From contig OZ025214.1 of NCBI GenBank assembly GCA_964019055.1, forward strand, positions 7,067,358 through 7,131,357: a stretch of 64,000 nucleotides of DNA, read 5' to 3'. Shown piece by piece: positions 10,308 to 41,000 of the stretch; within the stretch, counting starts at the first letter, position 1; the number at the start of each line of letters is the position of its first letter. Position numbers and translations under genes: made by a program. Below the pieces are notes generated by a model, which saw only the letters and a list, made by a program, of their open reading frames with translations, was not told the origin of the DNA and did not search any database. This DNA comes from Anthopleura xanthogrammica. Taxonomy: Eukaryota; Cnidaria; Anthozoa; Actiniaria; Actiniidae.

Positions 10308-11787
10308 AGATTTAGGCACTGCCTAAATGCGGAGCTCCCATAAATAGTATATTTAGTGCTAAAAACGTGACAATTGTGTGACGCGGCATAACGCTGGTTA
10401 TAGCGTTACCACTTCGTTTGATTTTACCAGAATCCAGGAGGAAAAACTAAAAGAAAAACCATTATTTTAAGCCTTCAAAAGCACTAGAAAACTTTTCAAT
10501 TCGAAGACAAATAATTATAGATTGTAGAACATATGAATACATGTATAGAACAAAGGATTTCATTCAGCAAATCTTAGTAATCAAAGTTGTAAGTTTTTTA
10601 GGTGGAAAGTGAACTACACTGAAAATTGTCGAAAAATATTACTGATCAACTTAAGCTTACATTCACTTGAACTTCACATGTAAAAAGAGACATATTCATT
10701 AATGCAAGATAATAATTTTCTTTGTTAGTAAGTTGGTCTTTGAAAAGTTTTTTTTCCAGACTTATTCTTAACTTTATTATCGAGCGAAATCTCTTACAAC
10801 AACATAAGCTTATCCATAAAAAAAAAAACAAGCTCATCATTTTTGCGATTGTGTAATAGTAATAGCTGGAAAAGCCCGATAAATAGCAAATATTTGGTGT
10901 GATATGTATTCCTTTTTCATATTTCATTCAACATTAAAATAAATTATCTATAAAAATGTCAAAATATTCATATGATTATGAAACTGGAATCTTGTTTTGA
11001 CTTCGCGTGAGGTTCGCTGGCCGTCAAATATATTTTTTCAAAGAACCAAGTCTTTTTACTAAGTCTTAGCCTTTTTTCTTGAAATGGGATCAAAAACAAA
11101 AAAATCAAAGCTTCAAATATCGCTTTTTTGGTTCACAAGTAATGAAGAAAAATATGATAAAAATCTAGAATGCAGTAAAAACGATAAACTAACCAAGTTT
11201 TCAGACAATGTTTGCCGAACCAACGTCTTTGGCTTGTCTGAGAGTTTCTCCAGCTAGTTTACACATTTCTTGTCGATTTTTTACGAAATATTAGTTAAAA
11301 TTAATGAATTTACCTTCTATGAAGTGTTTTCTAAGGAACTGAAATATCATTCTTGCAGCATAAGCAGGTTTTTAATTTCTGGTCTACAGGCCATTTTTTC
11401 TCTCACTGAAGTTTCAGTCACGAAACTTGATCGTAAGATTAAGAATCTTCCCTCGCTTTCCCTCGCTAAATCTTCTTTAGCAAGTCGCTAAAGTCGAAAA
11501 ATTGTTTTTGTTCACTTTAAGACAGACACAACTTCGATTAAACGTATTTTTCGCATTGCAAAAATAAGAAAAAATACTTCTTGATCCATCTTTGACTACA
11601 TTATTGCAATTTTTCTGTGCATTTGTGAGTAAGCAAAGCGCGCGGGAACCCTGTGCAAAGTGGTACACGGACGGACGTATGTATGTATGTACGTATGTAT
11701 GTATGTATGGACAAGGTGATGACGTAATCAAGCCATGAAAAATCAACTCGATGGGTTACCATTTTTTCTTAAGTATGGTACTCCGCT
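10308..11787. mobile_element. ~1.5-kb non-autonomous DNA element
   Basis: Spacer 2 provides the empty site: there the Gag fragment is followed directly by GCTCTATTAAATAGCAC (about 33831-33847). Here nearly 1.5 kb intervenes between GCTCTAATATATAG and CTATTAAATAACAC. The ends are related inverted repeats (GCGGAGCTCCCAT at the left, GCGGAGTACCAT read inward from the right). The flanking AT-rich 8-9 bp look like a diverged target duplication. Half-length relatives lie in intron 9 of gene B (about 19690-20425, right half) and intron 9 of gene C (about 39895-40250, left half). No coding capacity recognised. A GTAT-rich microsatellite sits at 11676-11710. Confidence 0.65.
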
Positions 11788-13398
11788 ATTAAATAACACG
11801 TCCGCTCCTCTTAGAAGACGAACACGCAATGAGTCCGCGCAGGCGCAATGCTATCTCATGTGATCCCTTGTTGCGGTGACAAGGTAGAATTCATTTGGTA
11901 TTGTATGTGTAAGGCAGATCATAAAAAGTTTCTATAAAGAGCTTATTGTTATTTATCACCTTGGTTGGAGGGGGTCAGGGAATGTATTGGGATCCCAAGG
12001 TTTTTACACATATGTAGGGGAAATCATTCATACTTTTTAAAACAGGTGCCAGAGGGGATCACTCAGTTACAGTCGATAGTAAAGACAGATCATAAATATA
12101 TTTCTTCTACTTTGAAGGATATGTTAATCTTTATGATGATTTGTGATGAAAAATATCTAAAACCCCTCTTCCCACTCTATGAATTATAATGGTCTGTCCC
12201 AAATGCAAAGCTTTGATATTCATGGGGGTGGCAAAAAATTATACAAGTCATGTATAATATGATAGGGAATATAAGTACTACCAAAACAGGTAGAGTGAGA
12301 AATACACTCATCAAGCAGCACTTGTTTGACTTTACTTTCCTGAAGGCCTGTTCACACATTTCCAGGTAGAGATGAAAATTGCTGCTTTGAAATAATAATC
12401 CAATTAACCGCCATTTCGATCTCTACCTCAGCAATGTGCACATAGGCCTTCAGGAATTTAATGTCAAACATACATTGTGATGAGATTGAATTGGCATTCT
12501 ACCTCGTTTGGTAGTACTACGGCGAAGTGCAGGTGCCCTAGGCTCATTTCTGAATTGCATGTCAGTACAGTTTCCTTGGTCTTTCTCTTGATTTCAGGCC
12601 CTTTTTATCAGTTTACTTATTGTTATAATAAAGGTTTTGCAGAAGCTTGCTAGAAGGGTTTGGGCCCTTACAGGGACCGCGGAGCGTAATTTTGATTGGG
12701 GGTGGGGGGAGGGGGCTAACGACCATTAAATACTGGAAGACCTAGTAATGGCTGAATCGGTGAAAAGGTGCTGTAAAAATACAGTGTTTTTCAATACTAA
12801 AACTACTCAAATCGTTCAAAATTCACAAGAAGCAAAAAAAAAAGAAAAAAAAAGCGCCTAGTTCCTTGTCAGTTTCCCTTTGCGGGTACGAGCTTTTTGG
12901 GAGAATGTTGCAAGAGGGACCAGAATCGATTTGCATTCTAACTTGTTAAGCCTTAAGCCGCCGTCCCTGATGAATACCAAACATGAAATGTGTTTCCCTT
13001 CTTTTGTCGATTATTATGAGAATCAAATCAAATATTCAAAATATTCAGCATCTTATGGATACTAAAACAAATACACACCACAAATTTCGGATTCAAAATG
13101 CTTTTACGCTTTAATCAAAATCGTTCAGATAAAATTTTGATAAATTTTAATAACCTTTACATTTTTATAAAGTTCATTATAAGTAGAATATGTTTTATGA
13201 ATTTCATAATAATCGAACTGTTTGAAAACAGGAGGGAAAACCTATGTCTAATAACTTGAAGCAAGACACTAGACATGTTTGTAATGCATTTATCATTTTA
13301 TTCACTCAATAATAATGAACTTTCTAATACCAAGCATATGCGGTGATTGCAAGCTGGTATGTTAACACTTGTTAGTTTTAACAACTGGGGCCATACTG
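11788..13398. other. Spacer between M13 genes A and B
   Basis: No gene recognised. 11820-12380 is repeated in spacer 2 (33850-34460), including a plus-strand frame at 11965 whose two copies differ by amino-acid replacements, so it is not convincingly coding. 12330-12470 is a foldback: its two arms, both containing GTAGAGAT and AAGGCCT, are complementary around a short centre (a MITE). At 12671 a hAT-like terminus CAGGGACCGCGGAGC begins; the matching short element in spacer 2 (34460-34613) ends with its complement. The rest is AT-rich and featureless to me. Confidence 0.5.
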
Positions 13399-30942
<17,544 letters not shown>

Positions 30943-32310
30943 GACTACAATGATTCTTGCTGCGTGTCTGTTATGATACTAGCTGCCCTTCTCATCAAAT
31001 GATGGCTGTTCGATCCAGTTGTTGTTTTAATAAGAAACGTGATTTTCTCCACCTGTAAACACTGCAGGTGTCCTACCTGTTCAAAAGTATACGTAATCTT
31101 ATTTCATCTCGTATTCCATTCATTGCTTGTCATAATTTTTCTCCGTTAACAGACATTACCTGCTGCTTTATTCTAATCACCGAACACTGCATTTTGGTTG
31201 TTATTTTGTGACTTTTAATTTCTTCTTCGCGGCAACGTTTTTGCGTATTTCAACATACTGTAATTTTCAATGGTAGTTATTGCGTGAATATTACAAACAC
31301 TTGATTCAAAGTGCTTCAAGAGAATCTCTCGCATGACAATCACGCTATTTTTCATTTCTTGTCTTTATCTGTCATTTCTTTCTTTTGTCTTTCCTTCAAT
31401 ACGGATGTCGTAAGACTTGCTGATATCCCTCGATCTATTAGATCATAGACAAAACAACATTTGAAAGATGTGTCATTTTATTATAATTAGTCTTATTTCT
31501 TTCAAAACAGAAAACTATCAGATGTACTAAGGCTTGCATATATCCCTCGGTTTCTGCGACCTGTACCATTAGGTTTACTTACTAAGAAACGAGGGGAATG
31601 TTAATGCGAGAAAAGAAAACCACATTGTAAGGCTTTTTCACTTTATATTTCTTGTTACAATAAACTTTCAATAATGATTTTTCATTATATAATGAATAAT
31701 TTGAATATTGAAAAAGTTTTTAAAATTCTTCCTATTTAAATATCCAATTCTTCCGGCATTTAAAACAGTTGTGTTCTATGGCGATTTTGCTAAAAATCTA
31801 CTAACAAAGTTTCTTTTTCAACAAATGCAGTAAAGTATTTATGTGCCAGACTGTGCCGAGCTGTCACTCACTTTCAAAACTGGACCAATCAGAGTAAGTC
31901 TGTGTCACATTTTTAGCCAATAATGGCACTGATCATGATCGAATGGATTTACGTGATTTTTACGACAGACGCGCGTTCTTTTCGTAAGCATTTCTCCCCG
32001 AGATTTTACGCTCTTTAGCCCGTGAAAATATGTTATATAAAGCAGAAAGATCCGGTTTAGCTATGCTATAGTCTACCCTGATAAAACACACCTGTAAGTG
32101 CCGCACTCAGATATTTAGGTTGATGGATTCAAGGTCTTTGTTTAGCTTTTCTCTCTGGTCACGTTTTTAGTTTTGTTGCTTCTGTTAATTTATTTCTTTG
32201 TTTTTATTTTAATTTGCAGTACTGTTATGAACTTGCTGCCCTTCTCAACAAGAGCTTTAGGAAAACTATAGGCTCTTTTATCCAGTTGTTGTTCAAATTC
32301 AGTAGATACG
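30943..32310 (-). promoter_or_regulatory. 5' flank of M13 copy B
   Basis: Homologous to the flanks of copies A and C. It keeps the TTATATAAAG element at 32033 and a truncated second copy of the internal duplication (from about 32222). It contains no gene. It joins sequence homologous to 9190 onward at about 32313, so about 1.9 kb present in spacer 1 is deleted or never arrived here. Confidence 0.5.
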
Positions 32311-32639
32311 AGATTGGATGATAAGATCAAAGTTAATTTTCGAATTCAGAGTCCAGTACCGATATTTCAGGCATACAAAATGTTAAAATCGTAGTTAAAG
32401 GACGCAAAAAAACAGTTTTGTACAAACATATTAAGCAATGAGAAAATATCTTTTATTTTTTCCCTTAATCATTACTACTGAATTCTAATCATCAACACAT
32501 TTATTGCTTAAATTCAATCAATCTACAAGAGTTAAAATGAAAATAACCCTACTCATGAGTCACTTGCCAATCTGCACATGAACCTGTCCATTATCCATTC
32601 ACGGGCACCAGAGTTGCCTCAACGTTTGGATTAAAACTA

Positions 32640-33810
32640 ACGCTTTATTTTGTTTCCAACGGTCTAATAAATCTGCTTTGGTACGGCTGACCTTTAGTAG
32701 TGAATAAACATCTAGCTCCAATTTCAATCTCGTGATGTTTGTGTATCACTCAGAATTAATCGGTAACGTACTTAAATTGTCCCACACGAGTTGGTTAACT
32801 TTGACCTTTGTCAGACTCTCACAGTTACTGGGACGCGTCATTTTGTTCAGGCGGTCTTGCAGCCTTTCGTCCTGCCGGCATGCCTTTGGTTAGCAGATTT
32901 GTGATGACCATGGCAAACTCGTCATCGATTGCCTCACCAACCTCTTCCAAATTGAGGTCTTGTTTTATACTCTCGAGAGTACTCACCTTGGATACCTCAT
33001 TAGAGATTTTTTTGTTGTTCTGGGAGCTTTTCTCCCGAATTAGTGACTCCATAGACACTTCAGTTTCCCGCTCTTTTGGCGGTGGTTCTTGGTCACCAAT
33101 TTCTGACTCTAATTCGTCATCTCCTAGTAAATTTTCTTCCCAGGAAGAAAAAGCCTGCTGGATCATTGAGCCCATGAAGCTGGCCATTGAGTGGAAGCCA
33201 TTTTCCATGGCCTTCTGAATGTTGACGATCTGCTCCTTAGAGCATGTGGTCGTCGCCTGCTCTCTTTTTTTTAAAGATTTGCCCGCAGGCTGGTGCTGTA
33301 CAATAGGACACGAGGTCCCCTTCGAGGTACATTACATCAATTCCCAACCCCTTAAAACTCCCATACCCATCCCACAATCAACCCTTTAAGAAATCATTAG
33401 GAAAGGCCAGACACTGAGGGTGGTCACTGGCAGGGTTTCTTTACGTCCTCAGTGGTTCTTTTACGTCCCTCCGATGCAAGGTTAGGTACTAGTGTGGAAG
33501 GACGGGACCGCCATTTTACGTGGTCATCCGAGCCACGGGAAGGTCTAACCGTTTGTAGATGTAATTACAAAGGCAGCACCTTCTCCTCAGTTATTTTAAG
33601 ACCCTGAGTATTGGTCCGTCCGGGGCTTGAACCCACGACCTCCTGCACGAAAGTCCGGTGCTCAACCAACTGAGCCAACTTGGCTCTGACTCCAAGGTTT
33701 GATCGTCGGTTTCCATCGTTCTCTCCCCCTCGTTTAATAATATTTCCGGTTCCAAAGGTATCCGTGAAGATGTTTTCTCATTGCTCTGTTTCTCCTTGTA
33801 CAAATCCAAA
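32640..33810 (-). pseudogene. Gag-like ORF, copy 2, split by a SINE
   Basis: Same Gag-like sequence as 9560-10269. Here the frame runs from ENGFHSMASFMGSMIQQAF through VSTLESIKQDLNLEEVGEA to NLLTKGMPAGRK (33208 down to 32825), then leaves frame at the same point as copy 1. That frameshift therefore predates the duplication of the spacer. The N-terminal codons (KTSSRIPLEPEI) are displaced to 33690-33810 by the SINE at 33265-33682. Non-functional. Confidence 0.45.
33265..33682 (-). mobile_element. tRNA-headed SINE, copy 2
   Basis: Same family as 18924-19376. The T-rich tail starts at 33265. The tRNA-like head near 33620-33682 has A box TGGCTCAGTTGG and B box GGTTCAAGCCC on the minus strand. 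Spacer 1 gives the empty site: CCTGCTCTCGCTCTGACTCC (about 10137-10156). Confidence 0.8.
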
Positions 33811-34459
33811 GAAAGAAGTCCTTATGTTCGCTCTATTAAATAGCACTTCCGCTCCTCTTAGAAGACGACAACGCAGTGAGTCCGCGCAGGCGCAATGCTA
33901 TCTCATGTGATCCCTTGTTGCGGTGACAAGGTAGAATTCATCTGGTACTGCATGTGTAAGGCAGAACATAAAAAGTTTCTATAAGGGGCTGATTGTTATT
34001 TATCACCTTGGTTGGAGGGGGTCAGGGAATGTATTGGGATCACATGGTTTTTACACATCTATAGGTGGAATTATTCATACTTTTTAAAACAGGTGCCAGA
34101 GGGGATCACTCAGTTACAGTCGATAGTAAAGACAGATCATAAATATATTTCTTCTACTTTGAAGGATATGTTAATCTTTATGATGATTTGTGATGAAAAA
34201 TATCCAAAACCCCTCTTCCCACTCTATGGATTATAATAGTCTGTCCCAAATGCAAAGCTTTGATATTCATGGGGGTGGCAAAAAATTATACAAGTCATGT
34301 ATAATAGGATAGGGAATATATGACCGAAACAGGTAGAGTGAGAAATACACTCATCAAGCAGCACTTGTTTGACTTTACTTTCCTGAAGGCCTGTTCACAC
34401 ATTTCCAGGTAGAGATGAAAATTGCGGCTTTGAAATAATAATCCAATTAACCGCCATTT

Positions 34460-34613
34460 CGATCGCGGAGCGTAATTTTGATTGGGGGGTCGGGGAACTA
34501 ACAACCATTAAATAATGGAAGACCTAGGGGGTTTGGGGGTATGCTCCCATTATTTGGGGGGTGGGCTATAGCCCCCCAGCCCCCCCCCCTGCTCCGCGGT
34601 CCCTGCCTTGGTG
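34460..34613. mobile_element. Short hAT-like element with GC-rich ends
   Basis: Starts within GCGGAGCGTAATTTTGATTG and ends CTGCTCCGCGGTCCCTG. The complement of that end matches the intact left terminus CAGGGACCGCGGAGC in spacer 1 (12671). The left terminus here is clipped by a deletion joining it to the foldback MITE. Confidence 0.5.
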
Positions 34614-34790
34614 ATATCGATGATGAACCTTGGAGCGATGGATTGAATTCAAAGATAGGCAAGGCATTCACTTTAGATTGTACAAGTTCAGATGAAAGTG
34701 CTGACAAAGAATCTAATGATGGAGATGAGACAAGAGTCTTCTTAATGAAAAAGCTCCCTTGGGAGAGTAATAAACTCAAAAATATTAAAG
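34614..34790 (+). other. Open frame remnant of unknown origin
   Basis: A plus-strand frame reads GDIDDEPWSDGLNSK, then a Ser/Asp/Glu-rich stretch, then RVFLMKKLPWESNKLKNIK. It lacks a convincing start of its own and runs into the tRNA-like sequence. The composition looks like a real coding fragment, possibly from a transposon ORF, but I do not recognise the family. Confidence 0.25.
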
Positions 34791-34812
34791 AATTAAGAGA
34801 AAAATATCATAT

Positions 34813-34883
34813 GCCCTTGGCAGGACTCAAACCCACGGTTTCGGTATACTAGTCCGACGTGTTAATCACTACACTACAAGGAC
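34813..34883 (-). tRNA. tRNA-Thr(AGT)-like sequence, copy 1
   Basis: 71 nt that fold as a cloverleaf on the minus strand: acceptor GTCCTTG/CAAGGGC, D stem GTGT/ACAC, anticodon loop CTAGTAT (anticodon AGT), T arm GTGGG-TTTGAGT-CCTGC. A mismatch at the base of the anticodon loop and a T-loop TTTGAGT (normally TTCGANT) suggest a pseudogene. More than 15 bp on each side match copy 2 at 43365, so it travelled as part of a larger repeat. Confidence 0.5.
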
Positions 34884-35057
34884 CAACCACGCTGGGCATA
34901 TGATGTCTAATCACTTAAAACAAGACACTAGACATGTTTGTAATGCATTTATCATTTTATTCACTCAATAATAATGAACTTTCTAATACCAAGCATATGC
35001 AGTAATTGCAAGCTGGTATGTTAACACTTGTTAGTTTCAACAACTGGGGCCATACTG

Positions 35058-38000
35058 TTAGACCAAGGGTCCTTCTTTACTCCAGAGATAGCATTTGTTG
35101 ACTGGATTCATTGGGCTGTACTTTTTGCACTTGAATGCATTGGCGAACTCGCAGGAATTTGACAAAGAACCAATGATCCTGTTGGAAATAAGAAGATGGT
35201 CATAATAAGATGAACATTGCCAAATGGACGTAAAACTAGCAAATGTAGAATGAATTTAAGTGACCTGACAACATTTTTGAAGTTATTTTACTGACATGTT
35301 TCGACACTGTCATCTTAAGTGATTATACAAGAAAAGAATTGAATATATATCCTGTAATGTTGTTAATGTATGAACTAAGAACAAAATGAAAAGAACAATT
35401 AACAAGAAAGGTGCATGTAAACTGGTACGCTTAACATGTTGGTTGATACAAGTTCTAAGATAATTTCAATAATTTTGCTAGCCAAAGAACTAACCTGAAT
35501 TTGTCGTCTGAATGACTTGAATATTTTATAAAGTCTATTCGATCTTTAAGGGTAGAGACACTACAAAAGTGCTGTAGTAATAAAAAAAAAACACAAGCGA
35601 ATTGGTATTTACTATCTTAGCTTTTTAAAGCATACTATAGTCACAGAAATACACTGACAGTGAAGCAAAGTGTGTATTTCAAGATGGTGGCAAATAACAG
35701 TTAATAAACACTTTCCTAAAATTCTTTAATAATTCATATATGAGGTCAACGACGAATCAGATTAAAACTTCGTACCCAGACCCGTTTTATGATTGTTAGT
35801 CAAAGTAGTAGAGGCCTAAAAATGAATTTAAGAACTTATAGGTAGCAAACAAAAGACTTGGGAATGACTCTAACCTGAGCAAATCCAATGAAGAACAGCT
35901 GTTCATTGGTGTAATTAAGTCCTGGTAGCAGCCATGTTTCACTGGGATTTTGCTTTGCCCAGTTGTAGTACGCCTGAAAAATATCTACTGATTAAAAATG
36001 TTCAGCAACAAAAGTCTGTAAAACTGACACTATAAGTAGAAAATTGTTAACCAATTTTCTCTTACAATAATGATTATTAAGTTGATTAATAATGATTAAC
36101 AATCAAAAATGATTTTGTCGACGATTATCCAAAACAAGATTTTATATGCCTTTTTCCCCGCAATAGCCGCTTTGGCAATATATCTTTCAACTGGTGAAAC
36201 AATGCATACAAGCTGAGGTGACCTTTAAAATGAACTCAAGGGCAGCCAATCAGAACTGCGGATCTCACATTGTATTTTGATTGGCATTTCCCATGTCCTT
36301 GCTCGGGAAGTGCTAACCAAAAATAGTTGGCCAACAATTCCTATCGGGAAAAGTGATCAACTCAACTGGTAATAGGCGTTTCAGGATAGTTGGTGCAGTA
36401 ATCCGGGGTGAAGGAAAATCATATTTCCTCGTCCTATGTTCCCGCGCTCCCAACAAGAAACGCCTGTCCTATCTCTTTACTTGACTCTGCGATTCAACAA
36501 ATACATTTGTGATACCTTGATTCCTATTTTCAAAGTACCGCTGTCAGCAACATCGTCTTCGACCGTTTTTTCCCCATCCATCTAATAACAAAAAAAAAAT
36601 TAAATTCAGTGTTACCATAGCTAGCAATACACATTGTTATAAAAAGGACTGACAGCATGGTTTGAATTCTTCGATTAATAATTACTTGATATTTTCCTAA
36701 TATCTTGTACCCGGAGTATTGCTTTTCGTAGCATTTTATTCTCTTATTAAATTCCAGTAGCGACTTGTTTGACCACCAGTTTCTCTTTTTTCCATCCTTG
36801 TCAAGGGGTCTACCTGCATGTGAAACAAATACAACACATCAATATTATTTATACCTCGGATCATTAATATAAAGGGATTGGTTTCATTCTACACTTTTCA
36901 ATTGAATGAGATCAGTTGCTGTTATAAATGTTCATCCTACTCCCAGCCCCCTTCTTCTTTCATTCTTTTTTCTTTGTTTCTTTCATTTTTCTTTGTTTGT
37001 TTGTTTGTTTGTTTGTTTGTTTGTTTGTTTGTTTGTTTGTTTGTTTGTTTCTTTCTAGGCTGTCATGCGCATGTGAGCTATATATACTAGCCTCTATTTC
37101 CTCCACGACTCATCAGCTTCTCGAAGCGGAAAGAAAGTGAGACTGGTAGTGGATTACCAATCTTCTAAACATATTCATAATAGGAGGATTTACGCCCAGT
37201 AATAGTCTTTGAAGTCGAGCGCTATTTTCCCTTACAGCTGTAGAAGTATGTACACCAAACTTAACAATATCGTCTCCTAGAGCTAAGCAGAAGAGTTGAT
37301 GTCGTGTATGGTAGTTCTCGGTGTTTTCTTAGCCGCTGGCCTAAAGGCTCTTTGATTCGACGCGGCGGAAGCTCGACGTCTGTAAAGGGCCTTAGTCCAG
37401 GAAACTAAGACTATTAGTAAACTACCTATATAGAACAGTGTATTGACGTTTCCCTCTCGTCTTTTGACAATGTTCGTGAAGAAGAAAAACCCTAAAGGGA
37501 TGACTCCTAAAGTTAGGAAAGGAGAATCCAGCCCCTTACGGGCATGTACAACGGGAATTACTGTGTTTCGTTTCCGTTTTACTTAAAAACTATTAGTTGA
37601 CATAATGACTTACCGTTACGGCCAAAACCATGCATAATTTCATGACCAACAAGAAAACCAAATTTGCCCAAATTATAAGCTCTGGAATTAAAAGTTATTG
37701 AGAAAAAAAGCTAGCTAGGTTTAGGTTAAAAATCCAGCAGTACTGCATGCATAATTTACAGTAACTATATAGTATCTAAGACCTAACATCGTTTCAAATT
37801 GATGCCACGCAGCATCAAAGCAGAGGTTTTCATTCTTACATTAAAATTTGCCGTGTGATGCATCGGATTTGAATCAAGACCAACGGTGACTATAGTGCAA
37901 CGATAAAGAGCTTTTTTAAACACCTTGGGCAATTATTCACATGTCTCTATCATTCCAAGCGAATGCGTCGATGTAAAAGTAAGCATGGCTACCTTTCAAG

Positions 38001-41000
38001 ACGGCGCATGGAACTGTGAAGGGGATTATTCGTACAACGCAAAGCGGCTGTGTTCTTTGACCTCGTAGATATATATATTTACGCAGGTTTCTCCGATTAG
38101 GTTCAAACGTCGAATTTTTCATGAACCGAATCTAATACTATTAAGATCGACCAAAGATCGACAAATTCCTACTATTTATTTAGACGTCGAACCTCCATCG
38201 TACCTAATTTAGTCAATCCAATTAGTTATTTTGAAATCAAGCCTTAAGGGATAAGATACTTCAAATAGTTAATTAATTATAATGTATAGATTAGGATCGG
38301 TTCATGAGAAAGTTAGTCGTTTGAAAGTTAGCCAATCCAAAGTCGGAATTCCCGACGGCTCCAGTGAACTAAAATCTTAACGGTTAGTCGACCTTAATAC
38401 AATTTGTCGAACTGAATTGATTCAGATGTCGTACTTCACATGAAGTTATATAATTAAAGGTATTAGGTTCGGTCCCGGGCGGGGGAGTACTCCCTATAAT
38501 TGACTATACGGGGATGCTCCGCCCGAAAGGGGTACGTTTTTCAGGCCGCAGGTATAGAAAAGGGGTGGGAATTTGGGAATTTTGGTATAAAAAGGGGTAG
38601 CTTTTCTTCAAAAGTCAATGAAAGGGGTACCTTTTCAGGCAAAAAAGTGTATAAAAGGGGTACCTTTTTGCTGAAATTTGGTATATGAAAGGGTAAGGGG
38701 TCGAGAGTCCGGGCGGAGCATCCCCGTATGAAACGACCCGAAGTACCCCTCCCTCAGGGGTTCGGTTCACGAGAAGTTCGACGCTTGAACCGGGCCTTAG
38801 TGTACAATATTTATGTGCTGCAGTGAAGCTCCGTGTAGTGTCAAAGTGTTTGTATTGTCGAAGTGGTGCATTCCTTACTTTATCATTGGAAATTGCGGAT
38901 GTTTTTTTTTTTTAATATTGAAAGGCCTGTTCCCTTTTACAAAGAAGCATCTTGCATTTTTCCAATCCAAGCCACTACTTTTTAATCTGCATCTTAATCA
39001 AATAGGATTTACCAAAGACTGTATTTACCCAACATGCATGTCACCAACATTGCTTTAAAATCTCTACCGCTTGATATTAATATTAATTAATCAGATAGGA
39101 AAAGTTTTTTTAAGCTTATGATCCTCACCAAATGGTGTTCCAAAATAGTCCCTTCCACAGTTCCCAGCGCAATCTTGAAAGGTAGCCGTGACTTTGCACC
39201 AAACGGTGAGTTTGCAATGATAGAGACATTTCCCGAATTCGCTTGGATGATCACGAAAGAATGGTTTTAAGTCTAGGTTGTCCTTGATAAATAAAATAAT
39301 TAAATTCAGTCTCGACTTGAAACCATTGTTTAGTGATCATCCAAGCGAATTCAGGAAAGGTATATTTTTCATATGTCTCTATATCATTACGAGGTCACCG
39401 TTTGTGTCCCTTCGCTGCAAAGGCACGACTACCTTTCAAGATGGCGCAGGGAGCTATGAATTCTATATTTAAAAAACCTTTCTAATTACGCTGATTACCA
39501 TCGCACACGAGTCGTGTACTTCTAGTCAAATCAAGCAGTTCTAGCTAAATAAGAACCGGAGCTTCAAATATAATATATACCACTATACACATTTTAGCTT
39601 ACCTTAGGAACTTGTTAGGATATATAAGTGGTGGCTGAATAACGGCTGCTGGAATAGCTTTATTCAACAAAAGCAAGAGTAGAATCAGTGAATATTCCAA
39701 TGAAAATTTAGATGTAAAGTTTTATGAAGGTGTATATTACTTACTAACTTTATTTTCCAATGTACTGTATTCAGGAGTTCCATCAAGAGGAGACATTCCC
39801 CATCTGAATAAAAAAAAGTGCAAACATTTGTTTCTTAAACACATACTATTGATGCTGATCAGGCAGACCAAACATTATGAACATACTTGCATAGGACATA
39901 ATATATGAATTTAGGCATTGTCTAAAAGCGAAGCTCCCGGTCCAGTTCAATTTTTCAAGAATGCGTGACTGAGTTTGACGCAGCTTTATGAAACAGTGTG
40001 ACCACCTCTCCTTGTGGTTTTAAAAGCAGGAAGAGAACTGAAAGAAAATCGATATTTTATGCCTTCAAAGCATCAGAAAACTTATTTTGAAAATTCGAAG
40101 AAAACTAACTATAAGTATTTCCTGTATAGAAGAAAGGATATCATTTAGCAAACGTTATTTTAAAATACTTTTTGAGGTTGGAAAACCTGAACTGCTGTGG
40201 GCAAAACTTTTCGGAAAATATTTAAGCTTAACTTATAATCTATTTTTAATTATTATATGAAATAGAGTGTGATATTGAGTGACATCAAAATGATAAAATT
40301 GATATCCCAATTGATAGCCTAGTTTACAATTATTATATATTCATTTATTATATCCACTTTGAAATCACTAGCAAATCCTGTAATCTGATTGGCTCTCAGT
40401 AGATTGATTCAAGCACGAATCGCACTATTTTGAGTCCGAATCGCATCTTTTTGTCAGCCAATCACAATGCAACACTAGAAAAGGTAACCAATCAGATTAC
40501 AGGATTGTATGTAATCAGCCAATCAGATTACAGCAAATAAGGAACATAAAATGTAGCTTTTCTCAAGTTTGACTGGAATTTTTTGTTACAAAAAGAAACA
40601 AAATACTGGCTATTTGTGAATAAATACTTTTGTATTTATCACAAATTTAGTGTCTATCTAGTATGATTTCAAAATGGATATAATAAAGTGATAATTGAAC
40701 TTTGTGTCGTGCAATTTTGGTCTGATATCAAACTTGCGATTACAAATCACACTCCCGCTACGCGGTCGTGTGATTTTGTTATCGCGCGTTTGATATCAGA
40801 CCAAATTGCACTCCACTTAGTTCAATTACCATTATTTATTTACATTCATTAAATTTGCCAAATGACTCGGAATTTCGGAATGCTCGCAAATTATCGAATT
40901 GCTCCAACTGGCTCTCGGTCATCAGTTTTTTTTATTAGTATATTAGTATAGTTGCCTGACTGTTGTTGCTTTTCTATGCTTTGAGTGTTTTCTCCTGCAA

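Noticed and set aside
11965..12189. Plus-strand frame repeated at 34012-34236
   Set aside because: Present twice only because the spacer is duplicated; the copies differ mainly by replacements and no domain is recognisable.
36878..37140. Cys/Leu/Phe/Val-repeat open frames
   Set aside because: They are translations of the (TTTG)n microsatellite.
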